A stretch of DNA of 64,000 bases from NCBI GenBank assembly GCA_017163975.1, contig JAFFSR010000220.1, positions 12,852,001-12,916,000 on the forward strand. Direction: 5' to 3'. This DNA is from Anastatus disparis. Its lineage: Eukaryota > Arthropoda > Insecta > Hymenoptera > Eupelmidae. The position numbers and the translations under genes were made by a program. The notes beneath the pieces are model-generated. The model was given only the letters and a program-made list of their open reading frames with translations, made no database searches and was not told where the DNA came from. Of this stretch, positions 29,301 to 38,990 are shown piece after piece (the first letter of the stretch is position 1; each line of letters begins with the position of its first letter).

Positions 29301-32300
29301 ATGATAAAAAAATTGCTGAAACCATCGAAAGTCTTGACGATTCAACACGGCAGTCTACTGCTTATGATACTCAAGACGAAAACAGGTCAATATTTATATA
29401 TATATATATATATTTTTTTTTAATAATACAAATAATATTGCTTTATGATAAATAAACATAACTTGTATGTTTTAACGATTTAAAAAAAAAATTTAATTAA
29501 AGAATGACAGTTCTTTGATAATTAAAAAATTAATATGAATGAATATTTTGGATTTAAATGTAACGAGAAAAGGTTTTGTATTGTATTAAATTTTTTTACA
29601 AATAGTCATTGATTTATACATTATTAAGATATATTCAATTAAATTAAAATATATATATATCTTAAGAACAAAGAGACAATTTTTATTTGAATTTCATCTG
29701 AAATTAACGAAAAACATCGTTGAAAATAAGTTATTAAAATAAATTTTCTACTTTCAGCATCTATACTCAAACAACAATATTGACTGCACTAAAGCCCTAC
29801 ACTCAATATGCGTATTACGTCAAGACATACACAATATCAACGGAGCGTTTGGGCGCTCAGAGTAAGATGCAATATTTCACGACTTTAGAAGGCACACCGT
29901 CACCCGTGCGTTCGCTCACTGTTTACAGTAATGCCAGCGATACTCTTGTCATAAGCTGGTTGCCTCCAGCTGAACCCAATAGTAATCTTATTCATTACAA
30001 AGTCACCGGAAGATTGGAGGAATACGACACTGTCTATTTGAGACAAAGGAACTATTGCGAAGAGCGTAAGTACTTACACTACAATTGAATTTGTTTTTTA
30101 TTTTATAATATACAATAATAATTCATAAATTTCCGTATAATTAAAGTCTCTATGAAAAGTAACGAAAGTTTTTAACTTGTGTACTGGGATTTGGACTCGG
30201 GTTATCAAATTATAAATTCATCGCAAGTTATTTGATTATGGTTTAATAATATATTGAATAAACGTCATTAGTGGCTCACTAAATAGAGCTTATTTTATCA
30301 TTGTTTTACAATATTTTTATAATTATAAAAAAATTATTTTTAAAAATATTTTCGTTTTAAAATAAATTTTTACTGTTTACTCTTTCTGATACTTGAAATA
30401 TACCTTCACAGCGATATCATTGGAGCATAAACCGGTAGCTGAGATTGCTGCCGAAGAGAAGAGGCGCGCCGAACAAGAATTGGAGACGTCAAGAAAACAA
30501 CGAGAGCCTGATCCAAATAGCTGCAGTTGTCAGAAGCGTGAGCCAGTACAATCCGAAAAAGATGTGTACAATTCGATTCTATTTGAAAACGCTCTGCAAA
30601 ATCAAGTATACATCAAGAGGAATCAGAATCGTCGTAGAAGAGATATATCTGATTTTACAAGTTTCATGCTCGAAGAAGTATATCGTCAAAAACGAGAATT
30701 TACCAATATTCAGGTAGAATTAAATTCTTATTTATACTTTATTGTTATATTATTTAGATTTTTTTTTTAAATTTCCGTAATATCCATTATAGTCGATACA
30801 TGTTCATGTATTGTTAAAATAGGTGTATTCTTATAATTTAGAAATTTCTGTAAAATTATAAATGTAACGTTATAAAATATTTGCTAATGGTATGCTTTGT
30901 TGAATTTTAGGAAAAAGATGGAGCGAATCACAACAAAATGAATAAAGATTTAGAATCGGGCAATACTGCGATCGTAATACCTAATTCAGCAGAATACTTT
31001 GAGTATAAGGTACCAGCAACGAATTTGACTTTTGTAATACGTAATTTACATCATTTTGGCAAATACAATATCAGAGTAAGAGCGTGTCGTCGCAGGGAGG
31101 TTAACGATCATGAGCCAGAGTGCTCAGCAAAATCTATGAAGTTACAACAAACTCTTAGACTGGATCACGCTGATGATATACCAAGCGGCTCATTTAGATT
31201 ACAAAAACTCTCAAGCAATGATAGTTCGACCATGATCAAGCTCCAGTGGAATGAACCAGTTCAACCAAACGGCGTCATTGTCGCTTATCAAATTGAATAT
31301 AAAAGAGTTAGCGTTCAAACCGTAAGTATTTTTTGTCAAATTTAAAATAGAATTTTTAGTAAAGAGTATTAAAACTCTTTAAATAATTGTAATTTATAAT
31401 TATAAACTACACGTTATTGGTGTGACTAAAAGATATATTTTCAAAGACCACTAATAATGGAGAAGTTATTAAATAATATATGAATATAAACTTATTTTTA
31501 TATATATATTTTAATTATGTGTTTATAAAATGTATACTTTCTAAGTATAAAATATGTGGGGATCGGTTTTCACGTTAACGATAAGCCTTAAATTTGTCCA
31601 AATGTGCAGGAACTTTTTTCTTTATGAAACAGGCGCCTTGATTATAATATCGATGTAGTTATGTCACTACATAAATACGATAATCAAAATCCTTATTTAT
31701 ATAAAAAAATGATAATTTAGATATAAATCATAACCACTGCTAAAAAATAATGCAAATAATGCATTTTTTTTGTTGCAGCCTGCCATTGTTGTCTGCACAA
31801 CAACAGATCAATTTAAAGAGGCTGGCTATTCTTATACGTTACCAAGCTTGCCGCCGGGTAATTATTCGGTTAGAGTACGTGCGACAAGCTTCGCAGGGCA
31901 TGGAGCTTACACTGAATTCAAGTACTTCGTTATACCTGAATTAAATTTAGGAATGTCATATTGGCAAATAATACTTGTGGTTATAGTAATAGTAATATCT
32001 GCTGTTGCTATACTGTTTAGCGTTTTGTTTGTATATAAGAAAAAGTTCATGCACAGTGTCCCAAGTATGAGGCTTATCGCTACTGTGAATCCTGAATATG
32101 TTAGCTCGGTCTATATTCCCGACGAATGGGAAGTACCGAGAAAGAAAATACAGTTAATCAAAGAACTGGGTAATGGTTCATTTGGTATGGTTTATGAGGG
32201 CATTGCTAAAGATGTAGTTAAAGGACAACCTGAAATTAGATGTGCAGTCAAAACAGTTAATGAACATGCCACGGATAGAGAAAGAATCGAATTCTTAAAC

Positions 32301-35300
32301 GAAGCTTCTGTTATGAAGTAAGTATTGTTTTATAGAAAAAATTTGCTTTTTTATTAACTTTCAATATTCATAAAAGTTTATTAATGTTGCCTACAATTTT
32401 TTTAAAAATCTTGTAAATCTTTTAATTGCTACCTTATTTGATTTTAAATTTCTGTTGAATGTAAACTAACATGAATTTTATGAATGTTGATCTTCAATAT
32501 ACTAGTTTTGTCTTAAATTCAATTCTTAAATCATTTCTTAGACTAAGACTTCTAATGTTTTAATTAATTAATTCTAAATCTAATATAACTATAAATAAAT
32601 TAATAAATGATAAACATTAGCATGTTATTCAGCATGAAAATTCATAATTTATTGTGATACTCAGAAACATTGAACTTCTGATGCATGCTTGGTGAATCTG
32701 TAATCCTGTAATGTGATAAAATCAAATATTTATAAGAATAATCAATAGTCGATAAGTAAAGATAATAAAACCATAGTTTAATTATTTGATGAATCAATAG
32801 TTTGTTGTTTTTTATTTAATTTATAAAATAATGAATTAATCCTAAAATACTATTTGATTAGGGGCTTCAATACTCATCACGTAGTAAGGCTTTTGGGAGT
32901 CGTATCACAAGGCCAGCCAACGTTAGTTGTCATGGAACTTATGGTAAATGGCGATCTAAAGAGTTACCTACGTAGTCACCGACCAGACGCTTGTGAAAAT
33001 TTTCCACGTCAACCACCGACATTGAAACGTATCTTACAAATGGCTGCTGAAATAGCCGATGGTATGGCTTATTTGGCCGCCAAAAAATTTGTACATAGAG
33101 ATCTTGCTGCTCGTAATTGTATGGTATCCGATGATCTCACTGTTAAAATTGGAGATTTCGGTATGACGAGAGACGTTTACGAAACGGATTATTATAGAAA
33201 GGGTACCAAAGGATTATTACCCGTTAGATGGATGGCACCAGAAAGTTTAAAGGACGGCGTTTTTACAAGCTTTTCTGATGTATGGAGTTATGGAGTAGTC
33301 CTTTGGGAGATGGTGACATTAGCATCACAGCCTTATCAAGGCTTATCTAATGATCAGGTACACTGTTGTTTTAGATCAATCGAGAACCTTTAAAATAATT
33401 TTGAAATAACTGTTTTTTATTGAGGTATATTTTAGATAAAAATAAAAATTCTAACAATAATTTTGAAATTTCATAGGTCTTACGTTATGTCATCGAAGGA
33501 GGAGTAATGGAAAGACCAGTAAATTGTCCGGATAGTCTGTACGAGCTAATGCGAAAAACGTGGAATCATAAGGCAACAAAAAGACCTACTTTTATTGACA
33601 TTGAAGTAATGCTTCTGCCAAATATTGATGTTGAATCTTTTGAAAGAGTCAGTTTTTATCACTCTCCCGAAGGTGTTGATGCTAGAAATCTAAACAACTC
33701 GCAATTTCGCAATGATAAGTGAGTAGTTAATAAAGTTATATTATCGAGTATTTTTTAATTTTTATGATAAAATGAAACCGTATGTTATGATTAATTATAA
33801 AGTTTTAGTTATTGTTTTTGAATAATAACACTTCTAATTTCATTATTTGAAGGTATACATATTTTTATACCGTAAATACTGATAAATTTAACAAGCTATT
33901 AAACTTAATAAAATTAAATATTATTTTTATCAAAATATGTCAAAAAATTTATTTTTTCAATGAATAATGATTTTATTTATTATCTTTTGATTGAATAATT
34001 TATCTTTTGATTGATTTAACTTATTTTTTTTAACGTCGCTGTGTTTATGCTATAATTACGATGCTAATTAGCGACAGAGGTTTTCAGTGTATTTGTGAAC
34101 AAAGCATATGCATAGTATACAGTGGTGCTTGTATAAATTGGAAAAAAAGTAAATTAAAAATTTAGCAACGAAAAAGAACTATAAATAATTGTTCTTGGAC
34201 TTCATAAACCTCTCTTATGACAGAATAATATTGATAATTATTTACTACAGAAAATAAATTATATAAAAATAATTGATTTAATTTTAACTGAACATTTTTC
34301 AGTCGAGAATTGGCGCTTGGAGTGCTAAATGAAGAGGAATTAGAAGAGGAAGTACGTGGGGAAGATTCGCCGTTGCGACAAGATTTCGGTCAAGAATTTT
34401 CATCATTTGAGCCAATGGCAAATGCTAGAAATGGTGCATCGGCTGGCACATTTAACATGGAGCCTTTTACCGACAACCCCGCTAAACCTACACCTTCAAT
34501 AGGATTACTCGAATTGAACTCATCTAGAGTACCTTTGAGAGCTGGATTTGAAGATTTCGAGGGCGGATCTGTTGGTTCGGTTGCATCGAGTAAGGATACA
34601 CTTAATTTGCCGTTTGTTGAAGACAACGGCAAATCAGTTAAAAACTCACCTTTCATTCAGAAGAAGTCTTCCTCCAAGGGCAATGTCAGTCAAAGCTCGG
34701 CTGGCAGATCGTCCCTTAGTCCTCAAAGTCCCAGTATTGTTGCTTCGGGTAATTTTAATTTACATATAAAATTTAATTTATAATAATTAAAAATCATTCA
34801 GTTTTAATGTTTCATTATAACTGATGATCATTATAATTAAAAATAGCTTTTCGTTCATCAATGTCTCGATTCAGCCTTTTTTTCTCACATATAGCGCTAA
34901 AGACATTTGACACTACATAAGAATGCTTAAAATTAAAATAAAATAATAAAAATTTCATGTTTTTAAAAAATTTAAATAATTAATTTAAAAACTTATAAAT
35001 ACAGGAAACAGACCGAACTCGTCGCTGATTGCTAGCGTACGCTCGAATCCCGAGTACGAGAATCGTAGTCCGGAAGCGGTAGAGCAGCAGCAAATACAAC
35101 CTCTACCGCCACCGACTCGAGATATAAGCAACTTACACGTTAGCTTTCCTTCAATCGACGCTATAGATTCCGACGTTCCTGTGCAAGCTACGATGACAAC
35201 GACATCGTTGCCACAACAAATTGATAGTAACTCGCGCAGTGAATCAGCCTCAGCATTACCAGTACTACAAGGCAACAAACAGTACATGAATAAAGCAAAC

Positions 35301-35375
35301 GATCAACAACAGCAGCCTCAACAAGCACAGCAGCCTCCTTTGAATAATGGTTATATCGGTGGTGCGGCCACGTAG
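1812..35375 (+). CDS. InR: Insulin-like receptor tyrosine kinase (5' partial, multi-exon)
   Basis: Cell-surface receptor for insulin-like peptides; it autophosphorylates and signals through IRS/PI3K. Exons joined in frame: 1812-1986, 4021-4267, (4408-4485 optional), 27571-27676, 28063-28395, 28487-28911, 28997-29385, 29758-30065, 30412-30713, 30911-31321, 31779-32317, 32862-33357, 33477-33718, 34303-34748, 35005-35375. Without the optional exon this gives about 1,595 codons and every junction keeps phase. Domain order, numbered from the first visible residue: L1 (1-140), Cys-rich furin-like (about 145-300), L2 (about 310-440), FnIII with the basic RRRR alpha/beta processing site (about 440-950), transmembrane helix (about 958-985), NPEY, kinase (about 1025-1300) with [34 protein letters not shown] and APESLKDG, then a C-tail with a second NPEY and polyQ. 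The signal peptide exon lies outside the window. The family call is very secure; the species is not. Confidence 0.96.
1987..4020 (+). other. InR intron carrying one SINE
   Basis: A 2-kb intron between the two L1 exons. Apart from the SINE at 2591-2785 it is AT-rich with no recognisable feature. Confidence 0.75.
2591..2785 (+). repeat. tRNA-derived SINE, copy 1
   Basis: A tRNA-like head (GTGGCTCACTCGGTAAAGCG as A box; GTTCGAATCCC at 2647-2657 as B box) is followed by a unique body (ATACAAGCACCACTGTATA) and a 3' end in ATGACGTTAAAT. Copies of the same head and tail occur at about 11.0, 23.0, 34.0 and 49.4 kb. The head resembles tRNA-Lys or tRNA-Met around the anticodon loop. This is not a functional tRNA, since the acceptor stem is not paired. 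Confidence 0.85.
4021..4267 (+). CDS. InR: InR exon: rest of L1 domain
   Basis: Acceptor CAATTTACAG, donor GCG|GTAAGA. It reads on directly from the previous exon as [19 protein letters not shown], the diagnostic L1 signature of insulin receptors, and ends after [17 protein letters not shown]. It ends in phase 0, which matters for the optional cassette just downstream. Confidence 0.93.
4408..4485 (+). CDS. InR: Candidate InR cassette exon (26 codons, phase 0, polybasic)
   Basis: An open 78-nt block sits between ATATCAG| and the strong donor CAA|GTAAGC, 140 bp downstream of the previous exon. Both edges are phase 0, so it can be included or skipped without changing the frame. It encodes a hydrophilic stretch with [16 protein letters not shown] near its middle and would insert between L1 and the Cys-rich domain. 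The polypyrimidine tract of the acceptor is weak, and the flanking exons also join perfectly without it. It may be an alternative exon or a chance ORF. Confidence 0.45.
5281..5312. repeat. (TA)n microsatellite
   Basis: About 16 uninterrupted TA dinucleotides within the large InR intron. Confidence 0.95.
5467..5735. mobile_element. MITE-like element with 48-bp inverted repeats
   Basis: The left arm, 5481-5528 (starting AGAAGCTTCTGCTTTG, ending GACTCAAG), is the near reverse complement of the right arm, 5673-5720 (starting CTTGAGTTTGCC, ending GAAGCTTCT); a few positions differ. The left side begins CACTGAAAAAAA, a motif seen at the ends of small insect DNA elements. No ORF is present. Outer boundaries and target duplication are unclear, so the superfamily is not assigned. 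Confidence 0.6.
8121..8200 (+). repeat. Spaced array of CTCTTATATA motifs
   Basis: Exact CTCTTATATA decamers lie at 8137-8146, 8161-8170 and 8191-8200, with the variant CGCTTATATG at 8121 and CCCTTATACA at about 8252. The intervals are GC-richer than the surroundings. TATA-like binding sites or a degenerate minisatellite are both possible. Confidence 0.5.
11018..11210 (+). repeat. tRNA-derived SINE, copy 2
   Basis: The head GGTCGTCAGTGGCTCAGTTG, B box GTTCGAATCCC (11074-11084), body with GATACAAGCATCACTGTATA and 3' end CAGCGACGTTAAAT are collinear with copies 1 and 3. Confidence 0.88.
11789..13028. mobile_element. Non-autonomous Helentron/Helitron-like element
   Basis: GGCACGACCG at 11789-11798 is exactly reverse-complementary to CGGTCGTGCC at 12873-12882, so the 3' copy is subterminal. 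The right end has a GC-rich perfect hairpin (CCACAGCGGCCC/GGGCCGCTGTGG, 12994-13020) then CGAG and CTAG|T. A hairpin a few bases before a CTRR terminus is the hallmark of Helitron 3' ends, and asymmetric inverted repeats characterise Helentrons. The interior is non-coding and contains a diverged long palindrome. No Rep/helicase ORF is present, so it would need an autonomous partner. The 5' boundary is approximate. Confidence 0.55.
12889..13020. repeat. Cluster of four GC-rich hairpins
   Basis: Four consecutive stem-loops in otherwise AT-rich DNA: GCAAGAAGC/GCTTTTTGC (12889-12909, one mismatch), GCCTTGCATCGC/GCGATGCAAGGC (12912-12938, 3-nt loop), TTTCAGAGCT/AGCTCTGAAA (12948-12978) and CCACAGCGGCCC/GGGCCGCTGTGG (12994-13020, 3-nt loop). 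They lie at the 3' end of the Helentron-like element. Confidence 0.9.
13949..14603. mobile_element. Near-perfect 655-bp palindrome (foldback MITE)
   Basis: The arms, 13949 to about 14263 and about 14290-14603, are reverse complements with roughly a dozen differences and an AT-rich centre of a few dozen bases. Both termini read CTAGGAGAGTGTCAC inward. TAA is present immediately outside each end (13946-13948 and 14604-14606), consistent with a 3-bp target duplication of the PIF/Harbinger type. There is no coding capacity. If transcribed within the InR pre-mRNA it would form a very long hairpin. Confidence 0.85.
15861..15868. promoter_or_regulatory. CRE palindrome TGACGTCA
   Basis: A perfect cAMP-response-element octamer inside a GC-richer island of the large InR intron (about 15,570-15,990). 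One such site can occur by chance. Confidence 0.25.
18511..18584 (+). repeat. Two-copy tandem repeat with CCCCTCGCTG core
   Basis: A 30-bp unit at 18511-18540 (AAAATAGGGAAATCCCCTCG then CTGGTCAATT) recurs 44 bp later at 18555-18584 with three differences. Its GC content stands out from the flanks. Confidence 0.85.
20376..20435 (+). repeat. 30-bp exact tandem duplication
   Basis: CAATGTTTGTTTGTATTTAG plus TGTAATACT is repeated back to back with no difference seen, indicating a recent replication-slippage duplication in the InR intron. Confidence 0.9.
22954..23144 (+). repeat. tRNA-derived SINE, copy 3
   Basis: The head GGCCTCAGTGGCTTAGTCGG continues with TAGAGTAATGGATTCTTAATC, B box GTTCGAATCCC (23009-23019) and 3' end CAGCGACGTTAAAT, then a poly(A) run. 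The CTTAA anticodon-loop form here supports tRNA-Lys(CTT) ancestry for the family. Confidence 0.88.
27571..27676 (+). CDS. InR: InR exon: start of Cys-rich domain
   Basis: Acceptor TATGTTTCAG, donor AGA|GTAAGA. It encodes [11 protein letters not shown] and CWNKQHCQK, the first cysteine modules of the furin-like region. It starts in phase 0 and ends after one base. The 23-kb intron before it is by far the largest in the visible gene. The following intron (27,677-28,062) shows only AT-rich sequence. Confidence 0.93.
28063..28395 (+). CDS. InR: InR exon: Cys-rich (furin-like) domain core
   Basis: Acceptor GCTTTATCAG, donor AAAAAAG|GTATGC. Dense cysteines follow receptor spacing: [20 protein letters not shown], then [15 protein letters not shown] and [12 protein letters not shown]. 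The exon is noticeably richer in G and C than its introns, as expected for constrained coding sequence. Confidence 0.95.
28487..28911 (+). CDS. InR: InR exon: end of Cys-rich domain and L2 domain
   Basis: Acceptor TATTTACAG, donor CAG|GTTTGT. It closes the cysteine region ([15 protein letters not shown]) and encodes the L2 domain, including [20 protein letters not shown] and the [10 protein letters not shown] strand. It ends in phase 0. Confidence 0.95.
28997..29385 (+). CDS. InR: InR exon: end of L2 and first fibronectin III region
   Basis: Acceptor TTGTTATAG, donor AACAG|GTCAAT. It contains the [20 protein letters not shown] fibronectin III strand and the [14 protein letters not shown] cysteine-containing segment typical of the insulin receptor alpha chain. 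The following 372-bp intron carries a short (TA)n tract and otherwise only AT-rich sequence. Confidence 0.95.
29758..30065 (+). CDS. InR: InR exon: fibronectin III region
   Basis: Acceptor TACTTTCAG, donor GAGC|GTAAGT. It encodes [15 protein letters not shown] and [20 protein letters not shown], both characteristic FnIII strands. The next intron (30,066-30,411) holds a possible small SINE-head scrap at about 30,262-30,290 and nothing else recognisable. Confidence 0.94.
30412..30713 (+). CDS. InR: InR exon: insert domain with alpha/beta cleavage site
   Basis: Acceptor ACCTTCACAG, donor ATTCAG|GTAGAA. It encodes a charged insert ([17 protein letters not shown]), a Cys triplet region (SCSCQKR), the alpha C-terminal helix-like segment [16 protein letters not shown] and the tetrabasic site NRRRRD. 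In insulin receptors such a site separates the alpha and beta chains by furin-type cleavage. Confidence 0.94.
30911..31321 (+). CDS. InR: InR exon: beta-chain fibronectin III region
   Basis: Acceptor TGAATTTTAG, donor ACC|GTAAGT. FnIII motifs include [19 protein letters not shown] and [20 protein letters not shown]. It ends in phase 0. The following 457-bp intron contains no recognisable gene or repeat. Confidence 0.94.
31779..32317 (+). CDS. InR: InR exon: last FnIII strand, transmembrane, juxtamembrane, kinase N-lobe
   Basis: Acceptor TTTTGTTGCAG, donor ATGAA|GTAAGT. A hydrophobic helix ([19 protein letters not shown]) is followed by a basic stop-transfer KKK. NPEYVSS is an NPxY docking motif for PTB-domain adaptors. 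The kinase starts at [20 protein letters not shown], with the ATP-binding lysine in CAVKTV. The next intron (32,318-32,861) is featureless AT-rich DNA. Confidence 0.96.
32862..33357 (+). CDS. InR: InR exon: kinase catalytic core
   Basis: Acceptor TTTGATTAG, donor GATCAG|GTACAC. It contains the hinge ([17 protein letters not shown]), the catalytic loop [15 protein letters not shown], the three activation-loop tyrosines in [11 protein letters not shown], and [20 protein letters not shown]. All canonical catalytic residues are present, so the kinase is predicted to be active. Confidence 0.97.
33477..33718 (+). CDS. InR: InR exon: kinase C-lobe end
   Basis: Acceptor TTTCATAG, donor GATAA|GTGAGT. 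It encodes [19 protein letters not shown] and the conserved RPTF of the kinase C-lobe, then begins the C-tail. The following 584-bp intron carries a truncated SINE at 34,030-34,138. Confidence 0.95.
34030..34138 (-). repeat. Truncated SINE (body and tail only)
   Basis: In reverse orientation, the tail TAACGTCGCTG and body through AGTGGTGCTTGTATAAATTG match the 3' half of the SINE family. The tRNA head is missing. It lies in the InR intron before the C-tail exon. Confidence 0.8.
34303..34748 (+). CDS. InR: InR exon: C-tail part 1
   Basis: Acceptor ACATTTTTCAG, donor TCGG|GTAATT. It encodes an acidic segment ([14 protein letters not shown]) followed by low-complexity Ser-rich sequence ([18 protein letters not shown]). 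The tail has no catalytic motif. Long C-terminal extensions are known in insect insulin receptors. Confidence 0.9.
35005..35375 (+). CDS. InR: InR exon: terminal C-tail exon with NPEY and polyQ
   Basis: Acceptor AATACAG. It encodes [13 protein letters not shown], a second NPxY adaptor motif, then PLPPP (SH3-ligand-like) and a Gln/Pro-rich run ([14 protein letters not shown]). It stops at TAG 35373-35375. The next base is C and the downstream sequence stays open and GC-rich; see the readthrough candidate. Confidence 0.92.
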
Positions 35376-35453
35376 CCTCGCGAGGACGCTGCCGCCGAGT
35401 CGACGAAGGCAGCGGTAGGCCTCGGCGGCATTCGCAGAGCCGTCAGCGCCTGA
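35376..35453 (+). other. Candidate stop-codon readthrough extension of InR
   Basis: Past the TAG the frame stays open for 25 codons (beginning PREDAAAESTKAA) to a double stop, TGATAA, at 35451. The segment is GC-rich, and AT-rich sequence resumes immediately after the double stop. It holds a 9-bp inverted repeat, GCCGCCGAG (35391-35399) and CTCGGCGGC (35421-35429). A C after the stop and a downstream stem are common in insect readthrough genes. It may instead be ordinary 3'UTR or a recent nonsense change. Confidence 0.4.
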
Positions 35454-38400
35454 TAAGGAATGAAAGAGAGAAATAAATAATTTATACATGGACCTGCTTA
35501 TTTATAATATTATTCGGGTTTTAATATATGTTAAATTTACGAGATAATCGATGTTCTTGAGATATTAATTAAGTTCACTTATTATAAACGCTCCTAATTC
35601 AAGAACTCGTGAAAGAGACTGATTAAAAAAAAACGAAAAAACGGGAAGCGAGCACAGTTTGCTCTAAAGGCTATCCCGAAACAGACCCGAATGATGATAT
35701 TTTTATGTGACCTTTGCTTGACAGTACCAAAAAAACTAAAAAATTTAAAAACTGACTTGGTAAAGGCCTAAAATGTTAGTTGGTCCAATGTGCCGTAATC
35801 TATTTCTATTCAGGCGTGCGCTAAAATAGTATTGTACTTTATTTTTAACGCTATCTCTCTTTCTCATAATTTTATTAATTTTTGTATTATATATTGCGAA
35901 TGCAGGTAAAAAGATTGATTGACATATATATGTATTATTTATGATGCAGGAGCATTATTGCGATGCATAGGATTGTTGCTCTTGATTTTTAGGGGAATGA
36001 ACTGGATTAACTTGGTGTTAGAATGAAATTAGGTATGACGATTGTTTTTAATAGCCAATTATGATTTTTTTAAAGATATTATTATTATTAACATGATTTG
36101 TCTGAACTGTATTCATTAATGTTTCTAAGCTCTAGAAAATGTGCATAACCATCTAAAGTGCTGATGTGTCAATATATAAATAAATTTATCTAGTTATCAC
36201 GTGTTAAAAACACTTTTATTTGATGAAAAAGGAAATGTTTCAGTGACTGGTATTGCAAAAAGTTAATTAATAAGAATTACTTTTTATTATTTTTTAAATG
36301 TAAAAAAAAATTTATTTGAGAGTGTTTTAGTATTAATATCAAATGATTGTGTTTGAAATGTATACATAAAAGGTAAATTGGTTTACATGTTTATAGATTA
36401 TTATGTACATATACTAAAGTTTAGTGCATTGTGAATATTATATCGGAATTAATCAGTTTAATAACATACATGATTAATCATGTTTTTTGTAATTTCTTAT
36501 AGCTATAATTATTATTTCTTCATGTGTATTATAACATTAAGTAAATTTTGTTCTTAGTCATTTCGATTTCATTCTATAACCAAGAATACAAATAAATTTC
36601 GATGAAATTAATACCAATTTATTAGTTTACTCAATTTAATTAAATATTCAAACAAATTTGTTTTAATTTTTTTTATATTATATTAATTTGGTCATGTTAA
36701 TGTGAATATTTAAATCAATATAATGAATAAGTGAATTTAATTAGGTTGAGTAAATAAATATTAAATTAGGAATTTAGATTATAAAATTTTACGTAAAGAT
36801 ATACGACAATGCAGTACCTTCCCCTAGAAAAAAAAATTTAATTTTTTGTTTTTTTTTCTAAATAAAGAAAAGAGTTCGAAATTACAATTGTAATTTATAT
36901 ACATAAAAAAAGCGTAAAGTTGCATTTTAAACTTGTAGACGTGTATTCGACGTGCGATAACGAGATAATTTAAAGAATATAAATACACAAATAAATATAT
37001 CTATTTAAGTAAAAGTGAAAATGGGAAGAACTTTTAAGTGACTGTCAAAGAGAGATTGTAAAAGAGAGAGTGAGAGAGATATTGAAAGAAATGAATATAA
37101 AATACGATACTCCTTTGATTCCTTTAATTTTTAAATTGTAAGTTCAGTATGTGTATTGATTCCGTCTCCCGAATGTAGAAAAAAGAAACGTGTTTTTTTA
37201 ATGTGCGTATAGATACTGCCTTCTTGTTATTTTCTAATAATCGAAAATGACAGTGATGCCGTATCATTAGATTGCGAGATGCGATCCAGGAATATGTAAG
37301 CCCGAGAGCTTATTAAAAAATTTTCAGACTTTCCGCAGATAGTTGCTTTTGAGAATGGATCTTTTTTATTCATGTCTTTTTGACAGTAATTAATTATAAA
37401 TAAGTAATCAAATATTTCAAGAAGCACTGTTGATGTTACAATAATTAAAAATGGTCATTGTTTCAATAACCATTCTTAATTATTTTTATACTGATTCTTA
37501 AAATGTAATATATACAGACATGTAACTAATAATATTTATCAAAATATATCACAGGAATGAAAAAGATCCTTTTTCATGAATAATTAACAGACTTCAAATT
37601 ATCAAAGATTCTTATACAGAATTCCACAAAGTGTTCATAAAAATCCTATGAAAATATAATGTAATATAATATAAAATGCAAGTTTAAATGGGGAAAAACT
37701 GAAAATTTCATAAATCGTCGCGGAATCCTCGTAAAAGCGCGCGCGTGCGCACTTAGTAGACAATATTATACCGTCTTGTTTATTTGCATGCCGTGGCATC
37801 CGTAGATTTTAAGAACAGAAAAAAAAATAATGAATCGAAGCAAGCTACAGAAACGAGCATTGACTGTAAAATAGTTTAATTTTTTTGTCCACCTCCGCCA
37901 GCGTTTCTCGCTTGAACTGATTAATTAATTAGGAGAATTTAATGAAAATAAAGAAAAAATAACACTTTATGGCCAAAATTGATATTTGAATATGATATTT
38001 ATGTTGTCATCATCAAGTAATCAATTTGCCTAATAGCTTGCCCATTTTAGATTAATTTTATTGTGAAACTGTATTGATATATTGCTGAAAAATTATATAT
38101 TGTAAATTCTTTAAAAAATTACACTCAAAAAATTGCATGTTTAAAATTTATCAAAATAAAAATCATTCAAATACAATAATTTTTTAATATTAATTATCAA
38201 ATTGTGATAAAAGTTATGAATGTTCTAACAGATTATTAAAAAAAGTATTGAATTTATCACTATGAAATTAGGAATTCACTTTAATATTTTTCTGAATGGG
38301 CTATAAGCTACGTATTTTGTCAGCCATATAATGTACACACACAAATATTGTTGACCATAGGCTGATTTTCCCTTTCGTCAGTGGTCGCGCAACCTTTTGA

Positions 38401-38684
38401 CAGGACGAAAGCGCATTGGCGTTTAAAAATATGTTTAGTTTAAATTTTTTCGTGCATCCACGTTAGAAATAATTTATGTGAATTGCAATGCAATTTTTTA
38501 TGGTGCTTCATTTTTCATGTTTTTTTTTATTCTTTGCCTTTTAAGACCTTTTTTCTTTATTTCCTTTCTTTACGTTGAAAGAGAGAAGGTTCATTGTTAA
38601 ATAGTAAAATATCAGTATTTTTAATAAATGTGTAATTTTTGTAATACGAATAAACGGGTGAAAGTTTTACAATGATTTTTTTAC
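35454..38684 (+). other. InR 3'UTR and intergenic DNA
   Basis: AT-rich, with many AATAAA hexamers, an A/G-rich tract near 37,020-37,100 and a small CpG-containing patch near 37,735-37,815. No supported ORF. The extent of the 3'UTR cannot be determined by eye. Confidence 0.6.
35472..35477 (+). promoter_or_regulatory. Proximal poly(A) signal AATAAA downstream of InR
   Basis: This is the first AATAAA hexamer after the InR stop, about 97 nt downstream. Many more follow over the next kilobases, so the true 3' end cannot be set from sequence alone. Confidence 0.4.
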
Positions 38685-38990
38685 GATAATGTTAAATTAT
38701 ATATATAGTTCTGTGCGTTCTAAGAAACGAGACTGCAGGGTTATGTGCATAAAATCACTCACTTGGTTTAAGTAAATATTAAAGAACAATTTATTAAGAA
38801 TAAAACAAAAGACTTGAATTATAATCTAATTAAATAAAGTTCCAAATATTGAGATTTAACACACTTGAATTTGTAATACCAATCATAAACATAACAGACT
38901 TACTTTCACGCCTGTTCGATTTATTCTTACATTCTTTTTCGTATTCTTTATGTCCTGAGGCTCTATCGGAATTGCAAAGAATATGATAAC

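Noticed and set aside
30262..30290. Another SINE head (AACGTCATTAGTGGCTCACT)
   Set aside because: Only about 28 bp resembles the SINE head, with no B box, body or tail; too short to call.
34390..34656. 88-codon minus-strand ORF
   Set aside because: Shadow of the InR C-tail exon on the opposite strand.
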